From: CAMLIZ01 sp036231905
GTDB taxonomy: Bacteria > Pseudomonadota > Gammaproteobacteria > Burkholderiales > Burkholderiaceae_C
Assembly (NCBI RefSeq): GCF_036231905.1
Contig: NZ_JAZARE010000014.1
Span: 1 to 33,366, forward strand
DNA length: 33,366 nt
Reading direction: 5' to 3'
Numbering within the stretch: the first letter of the stretch is position 1; each line of letters begins with the position of its first letter. The notes beneath the pieces were generated by a model. It had not been told where the DNA came from. It was given only the letters and a program-made list of their open reading frames with translations, and did not search any database. The position numbers and the translations under genes were made by a program. Of the stretch, positions 1 to 7,467 are shown one piece after another.

Positions 1-1050
1 GCTGTTGCGCAGGCTGAACGTGGTGCCCGCGCGCAGGCTGCGCACGGTGGAGCGGCCCAGGTACAGGCGGTCGCGGCATTCGAGGGCTTCGCGCCGGATG
101 CGGGCGTCGTGGTCGGCCGCGGCCGCATCGCGGTGGTGGCGGGCCGGCTCAAAACGTTCCAGGCGTGGCGCGCTGTCGTTGAAGGCTTCGGCCAGCGGCA
201 CGGTGCGTGCGATCACACGCTTGTTCAGCGCGTCCCAGCTCAGCACGGTGGTCACCGCCGGGTTCAGCACCAGGCTGTTGCCAAAGGCCTGGATGGCATC
301 GCTTGTTTCCTGGCTGTTCGCACGGTGGAAGCGGATGCCGCCTGCAGCGGCGCTGGTGGGGTCTTCGGGGCAGGCCTGTTCGCTGGCGCTGTCGGCAAAC
401 AGCACCTGGCTGTGGTGCAGCGGGGCGTCGTCCACCTCCTCGAAGCGCCAGTTCAGGCCTTCGGCGGCCAGCAGGCGGGCAGCGAAGTCGAAGTGGCTCT
501 CGCGGTACTGGGCGATGCTCGGGCGCGGCTGGCCCTGGTCGCCCTGGGCGATGAAGGCGTCGGCCTCGGCGCTCCAGCGCCAGTGGGCCAGCGGGTGGGC
601 AGCGCCATACAGGTCGTCGATGACGTTGCTGAAGGCTCGCTCGCGCCATATCGCGCTATCGCGCATCTGCGACATCAGCCAGTTCCACGGCACGAGCGTG
701 AAGCGGTAGCGTGACAGGCCGCCGTCGCAATCGAGCTGTTCGGCGCAGGACACATAGCCGCTGCGCCAGCACACGCTGCCGTCGGCCAGGGTGGTGCGCA
801 GGCGCAAGGGGCGGCCGAGCAGGGCGTCGAGGTCGATGTGGGCGTTGGCCGAGACGCAGGTGATGACCAGTTCGTACAGCGCGTTGAGCGCCTCGTCCAT
901 GGTCCAGGCTTCGACGAGCAGCTGGGAGGCCAGCGCGGCGTGCTCGCCAGCGGCTTCCAGGTGGTACAGGCGCGCCTGGCTGGTGAACGGTGCGCCGAGC
1001 GGGACGCCCAATGCTTGCGCTACGGCTTGCAGCAGCGTTGTGGTTGTCAT
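1..1050 (-). CDS. vgrG: Type VI secretion tip protein VgrG, N-terminal part (runs off window)
   Basis: An open frame of 350 codons without a stop continues past the left edge. It starts at ATG 1050, with a GGGGAGG ribosome site about six bases upstream. The translation carries features of the VgrG/phage gpD N-terminal region: 'SRYRFTLVPWNWLMSQ', then 'QYRESHFDFAARLLAAEGL', which corresponds to the conserved QYxESDFxFxxRLxEEEG segment of the tail-spike fold. VgrG trimers form the puncturing tip of the type VI secretion needle and often carry or recruit effectors at the C-terminus, which is missing here. No other T6SS structural gene lies in the visible window, so the gene may be an orphan vgrG island or the edge of a cluster to the left. 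Family call is sure; any effector domain is unknown. Confidence 0.88.
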   Translation of the reverse strand, partial: MTTTTLLQAVAQALGVPLGAPFTSQARLYHLEAAGEHAALASQLLVEAWTMDEALNALYELVITCVSANAHIDLDALLGRPLRLRTTLADGSVCWRSGYVSCAEQLDCDGGLSRYRFTLVPWNWLMSQMRDSAIWRERAFSNVIDDLYGAAHPLAHWRWSAEADAFIAQGDQGQPRPSIAQYRESHFDFAARLLAAEGLNWRFEEVDDAPLHHSQVLFADSASEQACPEDPTSAAAGGIRFHRANSQETSDAIQAFGNSLVLNPAVTTVLSWDALNKRVIARTVPLAEAFNDSAPRLERFEPARHHRDAAAADHDARIRREALECRDRLYLGRSTVRSLRAGTTFSLRNS

Positions 1051-1214
1051 TGTGATCCTCCCCGGTGAGCGGGCTGATTCTCCAGGCTGTCTCCAGCAAC
1101 GGAATCCCGCTTCGTGGGGGTAGTGGCGCCCAATGGCACGGCTTTTGGTAACGACATGCAGCTGGCACCGTCCACGGAGACTTGGTCGCGCGTGCGCAGT
1201 GCTCGCACCATTCA

Positions 1215-1233
1215 GCTATCGTGGCGCGATAGC
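1215..1233. promoter_or_regulatory. Inverted repeat in the vgrG / dehalogenase divergent gap
   Basis: GCTATCG and CGATAGC form perfect 7-bp arms around a 5-base spacer, between the divergent vgrG start (1050) and the dehalogenase start (1263). It could be an operator for either gene or a hairpin in a 5' leader. No T-run follows, so it is unlikely to be a terminator. Function is inferred from position only. Confidence 0.3.
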
Positions 1234-1262
1234 AACCTCTTGCGCTCCATCTGCCCCGGACC

Positions 1263-2153
1263 GTGGACCAGACACTGTTTCGAGATTTCCACCACCGCCT
1301 CGTGGAGGTGACCCCGGGCGTGCACATCGCCTGCACGCTCGGCGGCTCGGGTTCGCCGCTGCTGCTGCTGCACGGCCATCCGCAAACCCGCGCCATCTGG
1401 CACAAGGTGGCTCCTGCGCTCGCGCAGCACCACACCCTGGTCTGCGCCGACTTGCGCGGTTATGGCGATTCGTCCAAGCCGCCCGGCGAGCCCGACCACG
1501 CCAACTATTCCAAGCGCACCATGGCGCAGGACCAGGTCGCGCTGATGCAGGCCCTGGGCTTCCAGCGCTTCGACGTGCTCGCCCATGACCGCGGCGCGCG
1601 GGTGGCGCACCGCATGGCGATGGACCATGCGCCGGCGGTGCAGCGCTTGGTGCTGCTGGACATCGCACCCACGCTGGCGATGTACGAGCAGACCACCGAG
1701 GCCTTCGCCCGCGCCTACTGGCACTGGTTCTTCCTGATCCAGCCGGCGCCGCTGCCCGAGCGCCTGATCCAGGCCGACCCGGCGGCCTACCTGCGCGACG
1801 GCATGGGCCGGCGCACACCGGGCCAATCCCCGTTCGACCCGCGCGCCTGGGCCGAGTACGAACGCTGCATCGCCCTGCCCGGCACGGCCCACGCGATGTG
1901 CGAGGACTACCGCGCGGCCGCCGGCATCGACCTGGACCACGACCGGGCCGACCGCAGCGCCGGCCGGCTGCTGCAGCAGCCGCTGCTGGTGCTGTGGGGC
2001 GAACACGGTGTGGTGCAGCGCTGCTTCCAGCCGCTGCAGGAATGGCAGCGCGTGGCGCGCGAGGTGCAAGGCGGCACGCTGCCTTGTGGCCACTACATCG
2101 CCGAGGAGGCACCGCAGGCGCTGCTGGAGCGGGTGACGCCCTTCCTGGTCTGA
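1263..2153 (+). CDS. Haloacetate dehalogenase (fluoroacetate dehalogenase type, alpha/beta hydrolase)
   Basis: This 296-residue alpha/beta hydrolase hydrolyses the carbon-halogen bond of haloacetates in characterised relatives. The oxyanion region is 'HGHPQTRAIWHKVAP' and 'RGYGDS' follows. The nucleophile motif is 'HDRGAR' with Asp109, Arg110 and Arg113, the two arginines that bind the substrate carboxylate. Asp133 ('LLDIAPT') and His277 ('CGHYIAEE') complete the triad. His154-Trp155 ('YWHWFF') and Tyr216 ('EDYRA') match the halide-stabilising His-Trp-Tyr set of the Rhodopseudomonas fluoroacetate dehalogenase almost number for number. Length fits the family. The start is GTG at 1263 with no convincing Shine-Dalgarno; no better start lies near. 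An epoxide hydrolase is the main alternative, but the HDRGAR plus HW plus Y combination favours dehalogenase. The gene stands alone. Confidence 0.86.
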   Translation: MDQTLFRDFHHRLVEVTPGVHIACTLGGSGSPLLLLHGHPQTRAIWHKVAPALAQHHTLVCADLRGYGDSSKPPGEPDHANYSKRTMAQDQVALMQALGFQRFDVLAHDRGARVAHRMAMDHAPAVQRLVLLDIAPTLAMYEQTTEAFARAYWHWFFLIQPAPLPERLIQADPAAYLRDGMGRRTPGQSPFDPRAWAEYERCIALPGTAHAMCEDYRAAAGIDLDHDRADRSAGRLLQQPLLVLWGEHGVVQRCFQPLQEWQRVAREVQGGTLPCGHYIAEEAPQALLERVTPFLV

Positions 2154-2285
2154 AGCCGGCGCCCCCAGGGCGCGTCACCCCACACCGCCCATGCCATGCC
2201 GCGGGCGCAATGCGGGACAACGAGCATGCAGCCCTGTCCGCGACCCCTAGCTTCGCGGTTGTTCCCCGGTTCACGGGGGCGCACC

Positions 2286-2311
2286 ATCAACCTCCCTCAG
2301 CTTGGGTTGAT
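2286..2311 (+). promoter_or_regulatory. Hairpin just upstream of the PEP-CTERM gene ribosome site
   Basis: ATCAACC (2286-2292) and GGTTGAT (2305-2311) are perfect 7-bp arms with a 12-base loop, ending three bases before the GGAGG ribosome site (2314-2318). It may be an operator or leader hairpin. The upstream gap (2154-2285) shows no clear promoter. Confidence 0.28.
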
Positions 2312-2323
2312 CCGGAGGATGCA

Positions 2324-3139
2324 ATGAACCAGCGTCTCTTCATGGTCGCCGCCGGCCTGCTGGCCGCGCAATGTGCAACTGCTGCACTGGTGACCGATCC
2401 CAACGATGCACGGAACTGGCAGGGCGCCACGGTGGGCACCTTTGCGCAGCTGTACTTCGGCGCGGACACGGCAGCCAATCGCCAACTGGTGGTGGACAAC
2501 AAGATGCTCGACGACGGCATCTTCGATCCGGCCGGCTACCTGCCCTCCACGCTCATCAAGAGCGTGGGGGACTTTTCCTGGCAAGGCGGTGGCACGTCCA
2601 CCGACCTCACCGGCACAGGTGGTTATGCCTACACCTGCTGCGGTGCGCCGGACAGCCGCTTTGCCGCGGCCAACGCCATTGACAACCAATGGATGCAGAC
2701 CGGCGGCGCCATCGGCGACACCGTGTGGGACCTGGGCTTCCAGGCCAACAAGGCGGCCGTCTTCAACACCATCGACCACGGGCCGCTGCCGCAGGAGGCG
2801 ATCGAGTCCACGGTGTACCTGTCGAACGACCAGGTGCACTGGACCCAGGCGGTGGTGGAGCGGGTGTGGCTGGAGGGCTTCCAGGCCAACACCGGCATCG
2901 TGTGGGACGGCTTTGTCTATGCGGTGGGCACGGGCACCGATGAAACGTTCCGCTTTGCCTCCATCGTGCACGGCGGTCCTGGCGCCTTGATCAACGATGG
3001 TGACAACGAGATCAACGGCATCCTCGGCACGCGCGGGGACTTCACGCCCCCGCCGGTTCCCGAGCCGACGACCTGGGCGCTGCTGCTGGCCGGCCTGGCC
3101 GGGCTGGGATGGCGGCAGCGGCACCGCGCGCGGCCGTGA
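2324..3139 (+). CDS. PEP-CTERM sorting domain protein, exported
   Basis: The 271-residue product has a Sec signal peptide (MNQRLFMVAAGLLAAQCATA, cleavage near residue 20). At the C-terminus lies a typical PEP-CTERM tripartite signal: 'VPEPTTWALLLAGLAGLG', then an Arg-rich tail 'WRQRHRARP'. Such proteins are cut and anchored or released by an exosortase (EpsH/XrtA family) and usually belong to extracellular matrix or biofilm functions; no exosortase is in the window. The middle domain is rich in Gly, Thr, Asp and aromatic residues with one Cys-Cys pair ('YTCCGAPD'); I do not recognise it. ATG 2324 is chosen because GGAGG lies five bases upstream and the signal peptide begins exactly there; the frame stays open upstream into the dehalogenase gene but without signal. 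It converges with the S8 protease gene. Confidence 0.82.
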   Translation: MNQRLFMVAAGLLAAQCATAALVTDPNDARNWQGATVGTFAQLYFGADTAANRQLVVDNKMLDDGIFDPAGYLPSTLIKSVGDFSWQGGGTSTDLTGTGGYAYTCCGAPDSRFAAANAIDNQWMQTGGAIGDTVWDLGFQANKAAVFNTIDHGPLPQEAIESTVYLSNDQVHWTQAVVERVWLEGFQANTGIVWDGFVYAVGTGTDETFRFASIVHGGPGALINDGDNEINGILGTRGDFTPPPVPEPTTWALLLAGLAGLGWRQRHRARP

Positions 3140-3143
3140 CATG

Positions 3144-3166
3144 AAAAAGGGGCGCCGAAGCGCCCC
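3144..3166 (-). terminator. Rho-independent terminator of the S8 protease gene
   Basis: GGGGCGC (3149-3155), loop CGAA, GCGCCCC (3160-3166). Read on the minus strand, the 7-bp GC stem is followed by five T residues (3148-3144), the classical form. It lies 45 bases after the protease stop and five bases after the stop of the convergent PEP-CTERM gene, whose transcripts would also cross it (no T-run in that direction). Confidence 0.8.
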
Positions 3167-3210
3167 GAAGTTCAACCCGGGAGAGATCCCCCGATCTCTT
3201 CCCGCTCGCT

Positions 3211-4764
3211 TTACTTGCCGCAGCCCAGGGACTTGATGCGGTCGTACGCGGCCTTGGCCTGCACCAGGCCGTAGCCGAACTTGGTGTCGCGGCCGGCGGG
3301 GCCCAGGTCCATGGCGCTGTTGTCCAGGCTGGTGCGGATCTGCGCGCCGGTGCAGGTGGGGAAGTAGCTCCACACCAGCGCCGCCACCGCGGACACGTGC
3401 GGCGTGGCCATGGAGGTGCCGTCGTAGAAGGCGTAGTTGGTGGCCTTGACGCTCACCGTCGCGTTCTGGCCGAGCTGGGCCTTCATCTGCGCACCTTCGG
3501 TGTCGGAGGCGGTGACCGACGGGATGCTGGTCACCGTGGTGCCCAGCGTGCCGCCAAAGCCGCCGGCTGCATTGTTGTAGACCACCGCGCCTACGCCGCC
3601 GCTGCTCTGGCAGTTGGACACCTTGGTGGCGAAGTCCACCGTGCCGCGGGCGATCAGGCACACCTTGCCGGCCACCGCCGTGTTCACCGTGTCGCCGATG
3701 CCGAAGTCGGCCAGCGGCGCGGTGACGCTGGTCTTGGGCGAGCCGTCCATGCCGCCCGGGGCATACACCGTGGCGCCCACGGTCAATGCGGACTCGGAGC
3801 CCGCGCCCATCGGCACGGTGGACAGCACGTTCACGCCCGGGCCGGCCAGCTCCACCTTGCTGTTGTATTGCGAGAAGGTGGCCCACTGCTTGTTCTCGTC
3901 CACCGCGCCCACCATCACCACGCTGGCGTAGCCCGCCGGATAGGAGACCACGGTGTTGCCGTCGTTGCCGGCCGCGGCGATGGACAGCACGCCCCTGGCC
4001 TGCAGCTTGTCGAAGGCGCGCTGCTCCAGCGTGCTCTTGCGGCCGCCGCCCAGCGACATGCTGATCACGTTGGCGCCCGCGGCACCGCACTTGTTGGCCG
4101 CGCTGGCCAGGGTGGACGAATAGGCCCAGCCGTCGGCGCCGAACACCTTCACGATGTGCAGCTTGAGCTGCTTGTTCGGATTGACACCGACCACGCCCAC
4201 GCCGGCCTGGTTGATGGCGGCGATGGTGCCGGCCACGTGCGAGCCGTGGTGGTTCTCGTCGGTGTACCACCAGCCGGTGCCGCTGTCGTATTCGCCGGTG
4301 ACGTTGTTGCCCTTGAGGTCTTCATGGGCGTTGTCGTAGCCTGAATCGATGATGCAGACCTTGCGGTTGGCCGCATAGGTGTCGGGCAGCTGGTCGGCCT
4401 GCACCTGCTTGATGCCGTAGGGCATGAGCTGGCCGGTGGCGTAGGGCGTGCCGGTGGTCGGGGTTGTGCCCGCCAGCGGATAGCGCTTGACGTCCTCTTC
4501 GATGAACTCGATGTTGGCATGCCGGGCCAGTGCGGCGACGGCACGGGCCGGCAGCTCCACCGCCACGGCGTCCATGCCATGGATTTCATGCTTGATGTGG
4601 CCACGCGCGGCGGCAATGGCCGCACGCACCGGGCCGGCAGCACCATGCTTGAAGGACACGATCACGCGGGTGGTGGCATCGTCGGTGGCGGCCACGGCGG
4701 CACTGCTCATCATGCCGAGCGCAGCCAGCGCTGCGCACACCACCGTCAGGGAACCTCTTTTCAT
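3211..4764 (-). CDS. Secreted S8 family (subtilisin-like) serine protease with inserted PA domain
   Basis: The 517-residue product has a signal peptide ending near 'SSAAVAA' (residue 26), an inhibitor-I9-like propeptide (about 33-97, 'TRVIVSFKHG' to 'IEFIEEDVKRYPLA') and a subtilase catalytic domain with Asp140 ('CIIDSGYD'), His173 ('HGSHVAGT') and Ser451 ('GTSMATPHVSA'). Between His and Ser sits a protease-associated domain (about 335-435, 'GKVCLIARGTVDFATKVSNC'). It is therefore expected to be an exported protease that self-processes. ATG 4764 is preferred over an ATG 61 codons upstream because only 4764 gives an N-terminal signal peptide; AAGGA lies about ten bases before it. A clear terminator follows. 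No C-terminal anchor or pre-peptidase domain is present. Confidence 0.93.
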   Translation of the reverse strand: MKRGSLTVVCAALAALGMMSSAAVAATDDATTRVIVSFKHGAAGPVRAAIAAARGHIKHEIHGMDAVAVELPARAVAALARHANIEFIEEDVKRYPLAGTTPTTGTPYATGQLMPYGIKQVQADQLPDTYAANRKVCIIDSGYDNAHEDLKGNNVTGEYDSGTGWWYTDENHHGSHVAGTIAAINQAGVGVVGVNPNKQLKLHIVKVFGADGWAYSSTLASAANKCGAAGANVISMSLGGGRKSTLEQRAFDKLQARGVLSIAAAGNDGNTVVSYPAGYASVVMVGAVDENKQWATFSQYNSKVELAGPGVNVLSTVPMGAGSESALTVGATVYAPGGMDGSPKTSVTAPLADFGIGDTVNTAVAGKVCLIARGTVDFATKVSNCQSSGGVGAVVYNNAAGGFGGTLGTTVTSIPSVTASDTEGAQMKAQLGQNATVSVKATNYAFYDGTSMATPHVSAVAALVWSYFPTCTGAQIRTSLDNSAMDLGPAGRDTKFGYGLVQAKAAYDRIKSLGCGK

Positions 4765-4990
4765 GGGAAACGATCCTTCGGTAAAGGGATGATTGATTCG
4801 CGAGCAGGCGAAAGCCGGATGGGGCCGCTTGCCGGGACGCGAGTTTGCAAGACCCGTGCCGTTTGTCACAGCCGCAACGCTCGGTGAATACCCCGTTCCT
4901 CGTGTTTGTCCGGAGCTGGCACCCCCGCGTTTGCACGGGGGCGGCACGCCGCTGGCTACACTTTCGGGCTTTGCTGCTGCGCCTTTGCCC

Positions 4991-5848
4991 GTGTCACGCC
5001 TCGCCGTCTTTCACCAATACCTGCTGCCCAAGAAGGCACTCACCCGCTTTGCCGGCTGGGTGGCCTCGGCTGAGGCGGGCGCCATCACCACCGCGCTGAT
5101 CCGCTGGTTCGTCGGCAAGTACCAGGTGGACATGAACGAGGCGCTCAACCCCGACATCACCAGCTACCGCAGCTTCAACGACTTCTTCACCCGCGCCTTG
5201 CGGCCGGGCGCGCGGCCGCAGGCGCAAGCCGATCTCATCTGCCCGATCGACGGCGCGATCAGCCAGTTCGGCCGCATCGAGCGCGACCAGATCTTCCAGG
5301 CCAAGGGGCACCGCTACACCACCACCGCCTTGCTGGCGGGCGACAGCGCGCTGGCCCAGCAGTTCGAGGACGGCGAGTTCGTCACGCTGTACCTGAGCCC
5401 CAAGGACTACCACCGCATCCACATGCCCTGCGCCGGCACCTTGAAGCGCATGGTGTACGTGCCGGGCGACCTGTTCTCGGTGAACCCCACCACCGCGCGT
5501 GGCGTGCCGGGGCTGTTTGCCCGCAACGAACGCGTGATCTGCCTGTTCGAGGGGGAGCGCGGGCCGTTCGTGATGGTGCTGGTGGGCGCCACCATCGTGG
5601 GCAGCATGGCCACCGTGTGGCATGGCGTGGTGAACCCGCCGCGCACGCACGATGTGCGCGAATGGCGCTACGACGACAAGCCGGTGGTGCTGAAAAAGGG
5701 CGAGGAGATGGGCCGCTTCCTGCTCGGCTCCACCGTGGTGATGCTGTTCCCGAAGGACTGCATGCGCTTCACGCCCTCATGGGCACCCGAGCTGCTCGTC
5801 CAAATGGGCGAAGCAATGGCGGAGTACGTGGGGCCCCCGGCCGTCTGA
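4991..5848 (+). CDS. psd: Phosphatidylserine decarboxylase proenzyme
   Basis: Converts phosphatidylserine to phosphatidylethanolamine at the inner membrane. The 285-residue proenzyme aligns with E. coli Psd throughout: N-terminal 'HQYLLPKKALTRFAGW', 'SYRSFNDFFTR', Asp87 in 'CPIDGAISQ', His144 in 'YHRIHMPC', 'VPGDLFSVN', and the self-cleavage site 'LGST' with Ser247, which becomes the pyruvoyl group of the alpha chain. The start is GTG 4991, because homology begins within a few residues; there is no strong Shine-Dalgarno and an in-frame TTG at 4985 is possible. The last codons ('VGPPAV') are formed by the edge of a dispersed repeat, so the native C-terminus may have been altered. The 226-base gap before it shows no clear promoter. 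Confidence 0.95.
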   Translation: MSRLAVFHQYLLPKKALTRFAGWVASAEAGAITTALIRWFVGKYQVDMNEALNPDITSYRSFNDFFTRALRPGARPQAQADLICPIDGAISQFGRIERDQIFQAKGHRYTTTALLAGDSALAQQFEDGEFVTLYLSPKDYHRIHMPCAGTLKRMVYVPGDLFSVNPTTARGVPGLFARNERVICLFEGERGPFVMVLVGATIVGSMATVWHGVVNPPRTHDVREWRYDDKPVVLKKGEEMGRFLLGSTVVMLFPKDCMRFTPSWAPELLVQMGEAMAEYVGPPAV

Positions 5849-5960
5849 CGGCCACCCCCCATGGGGGTTCGAATCGCGGCCGGGCAACCCGTCCGCGATT
5901 CGCTCGCTCCGGCACGTCCGCCCCTGGCCGCGCTGCGCGGCCTGTCCCAAAGGGCTCCAG
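5833..5960. repeat. Dispersed structured repeat, copy A (between convergent psd and dinB-like stops)
   Basis: Read on the minus strand this is roughly 85 percent identical by eye to copy B at 9259-9381. Shared blocks include GGGACAGGCCGCGCAGCG and GACGGGTTGCCCGGCCGCG. The strongest stem is CGAATCGCGG (5870-5879) with CCGCGATTCG (5893-5902), a perfect 10-bp pairing that encloses a smaller GGGCAACCC hairpin. The left edge enters the end of psd by about 15 bases; the right edge stops at the stop codon of the DinB-like gene. There is no T-run. Confidence 0.78.
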
Positions 5961-6521
5961 TTAGGCGCCGTACACCGACTCTTCGTTCCAGCCGAGTTCG
6001 CGCATGTCCTCCACCCGGTAGGGCGCGTCGCTGGGCATCAGGAACTCGTCGAGCTGCGGCGGCTTGATGTGCGTGCCCGACAACATGGCATGCACCTGCC
6101 CACGATGGTGCGTCTGGTGCATGAACAGGTGCGCCAGCACATGGCCCGCGCGGTCCCGCTGCTGCCGGCCCTGCCCGCGGTCCATCACGATCACGGGGTC
6201 GATGGCCTCGGCGTCCAGCCGGTCGCACACCATGATCAGGCGCTCGTCGCACAGGCGCTGCCGGTAGGCCAGCTCCTGCAGGGTGTCGGCTGCCACGAAC
6301 TGGTCGTAGCGCGCCACCATGTCGGCCACGCCTTCCAGCGCATCCAGGTAGTACACGTCCACCGCGAGGATGTGGTTCATGGTGAGCGCCAAGCTGGGAA
6401 AGAAGCCGGTGCGCGGCGCATGGAAATCGTCACGCGTGAGCTTGGCCATCGCGGCATGCAGCCGGCGATTGGCCATGCGGTTGGCGCGGGCGGCAATGCA
6501 GTGGTGTTGCAGCAGGTCCAT
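5961..6521 (-). CDS. DinB family metal-dependent protein
   Basis: The 186-residue product is a four-helix DinB/YfiT-type protein. The metal triad is visible as His50 ('LTMNHILAVD') and His135/His139 in 'HLFMHQTHHRGQVHAMLSG'. The family includes DNA-damage-inducible proteins of unknown activity and thiol-dependent transferases; the substrate cannot be read from sequence. The gene starts 11 bases after the stop of the methyltransferase and is presumably co-transcribed with it. It ends directly at dispersed repeat copy A. Confidence 0.85.
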   Translation of the reverse strand: MDLLQHHCIAARANRMANRRLHAAMAKLTRDDFHAPRTGFFPSLALTMNHILAVDVYYLDALEGVADMVARYDQFVAADTLQELAYRQRLCDERLIMVCDRLDAEAIDPVIVMDRGQGRQQRDRAGHVLAHLFMHQTHHRGQVHAMLSGTHIKPPQLDEFLMPSDAPYRVEDMRELGWNEESVYGA

Positions 6522-6532
6522 GGGGCTTCAGC

Positions 6533-7354
6533 CTATCGCATGCGCGGTTCGTTGGGCCGGCCGAGCATCAGCACGGTGCGGTAGCGCATGGCCACCCGGC
6601 CGGCGTCGGCGAAACGGGCGAATACCGCCTCGATCGCACGCACCGCACGCCGGCCGTCATCGCTCTCGCGGGCGGGCATGTAGGAGCGCGAGAACACCAG
6701 GCTCAACAGGCCGGCGAGGTCGAGGCGGTGCTGGTGCGCAAAGTCCTGCTGCTGCGGCATGCCGCCAAAGAACTCCGGCACCTGGCTGCGGTCATCGTGT
6801 GCCAGCATGGCGCTGCGCCGGCTGCCGCCGAACTCGGCGAACAGGGCATCCAGCGCCACCTGCAAGGGATCGCTGCCCACACGGTCGTTCCACACCAGCG
6901 CCACCTGGCCGGCAGGGCGCAGGATGCGCAGGGCTTCGTGGCGCGCCGGCATCACGTCGAACCAGTGGAAGGCCTGCGCCGCGGTGATCAGGTCCACCGA
7001 GGCCTCGGCCAGGCCGGTGGCCTCGGCGCGGCCGCTGGTGCTGCGATAACCCGGGTGCGCACCCAGCGAGGCGTCGCAGGCGCTGCGCATCTCGTCGTTG
7101 GGCTCCACCGCGGTCACCCGATGGCCACGCTGCAGCAAGGCGTGCGTGAGCAGGCCGGTGCCTGCGCCGATGTCAGCCACATCCGCACCCGCCGGCAGGG
7201 CGCCGCACTGCACCAGCGCGTCGAACAAGGCGGCCGGATAGTCCGGGCGCGACACGATGTAGTCGGCCACCTTGCCACTGAAGATGCCGGCCGTGCCGCC
7301 CTGGCTGGTGTACTCGGCGCGCAAGGCGGCGCCGCTGTCGGTGCTGGCGTTCAT
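6533..7354 (-). CDS. Class I SAM-dependent methyltransferase
   Basis: The 273-residue product has a Methyltransf_11-type Rossmann fold: motif I 'VADIGAGTGLLTHALL', acidic strand-2 end 'VTAVEPNDEM', and 'DLITAAQAFHWFD' at motif IV. The 'FHWF' and later 'LVWNDR' segments resemble the Tam/YafE-like family of small-molecule methyltransferases. The acceptor is unknown. ATG 7354 is chosen because GGGA lies upstream and the conserved region ('FSGKVADYIVSRPDYP') begins about 25 residues in; the frame extends upstream without homology. It is divergent from the DUF885 gene (113-base gap) and upstream of the DinB-like gene. Confidence 0.88.
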   Translation of the reverse strand: MNASTDSGAALRAEYTSQGGTAGIFSGKVADYIVSRPDYPAALFDALVQCGALPAGADVADIGAGTGLLTHALLQRGHRVTAVEPNDEMRSACDASLGAHPGYRSTSGRAEATGLAEASVDLITAAQAFHWFDVMPARHEALRILRPAGQVALVWNDRVGSDPLQVALDALFAEFGGSRRSAMLAHDDRSQVPEFFGGMPQQQDFAHQHRLDLAGLLSLVFSRSYMPARESDDGRRAVRAIEAVFARFADAGRVAMRYRTVLMLGRPNEPRMR

Positions 7355-7467
7355 GGTGTCCCTGTTTCGGCTATTGTGCGGGCTTCGTTGGCACGGCTGG
7401 CTTCTGCCATGACGACAGTCCTCTCTTGCGGCTGCCGCTGTGCCCTCGGCGATCAGGGAGCCACAAG

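Noticed and set aside
2159..2180. GCGCCC/GGGCGC hairpin after the dehalogenase as terminator
   Set aside because: The stem is short and no T-run follows; common by chance at this GC content.
2297..4270. A 657-codon minus-strand open frame crossing the PEP-CTERM and protease genes
   Set aside because: It overlaps two well-supported genes in other frames and includes the terminator; composition is shadow-like.
4917..4935. Sigma-54-like TGGCAC...TTGCA before psd
   Set aside because: The gap between GG and GC is 13 bases rather than 10, and the downstream gene is housekeeping.
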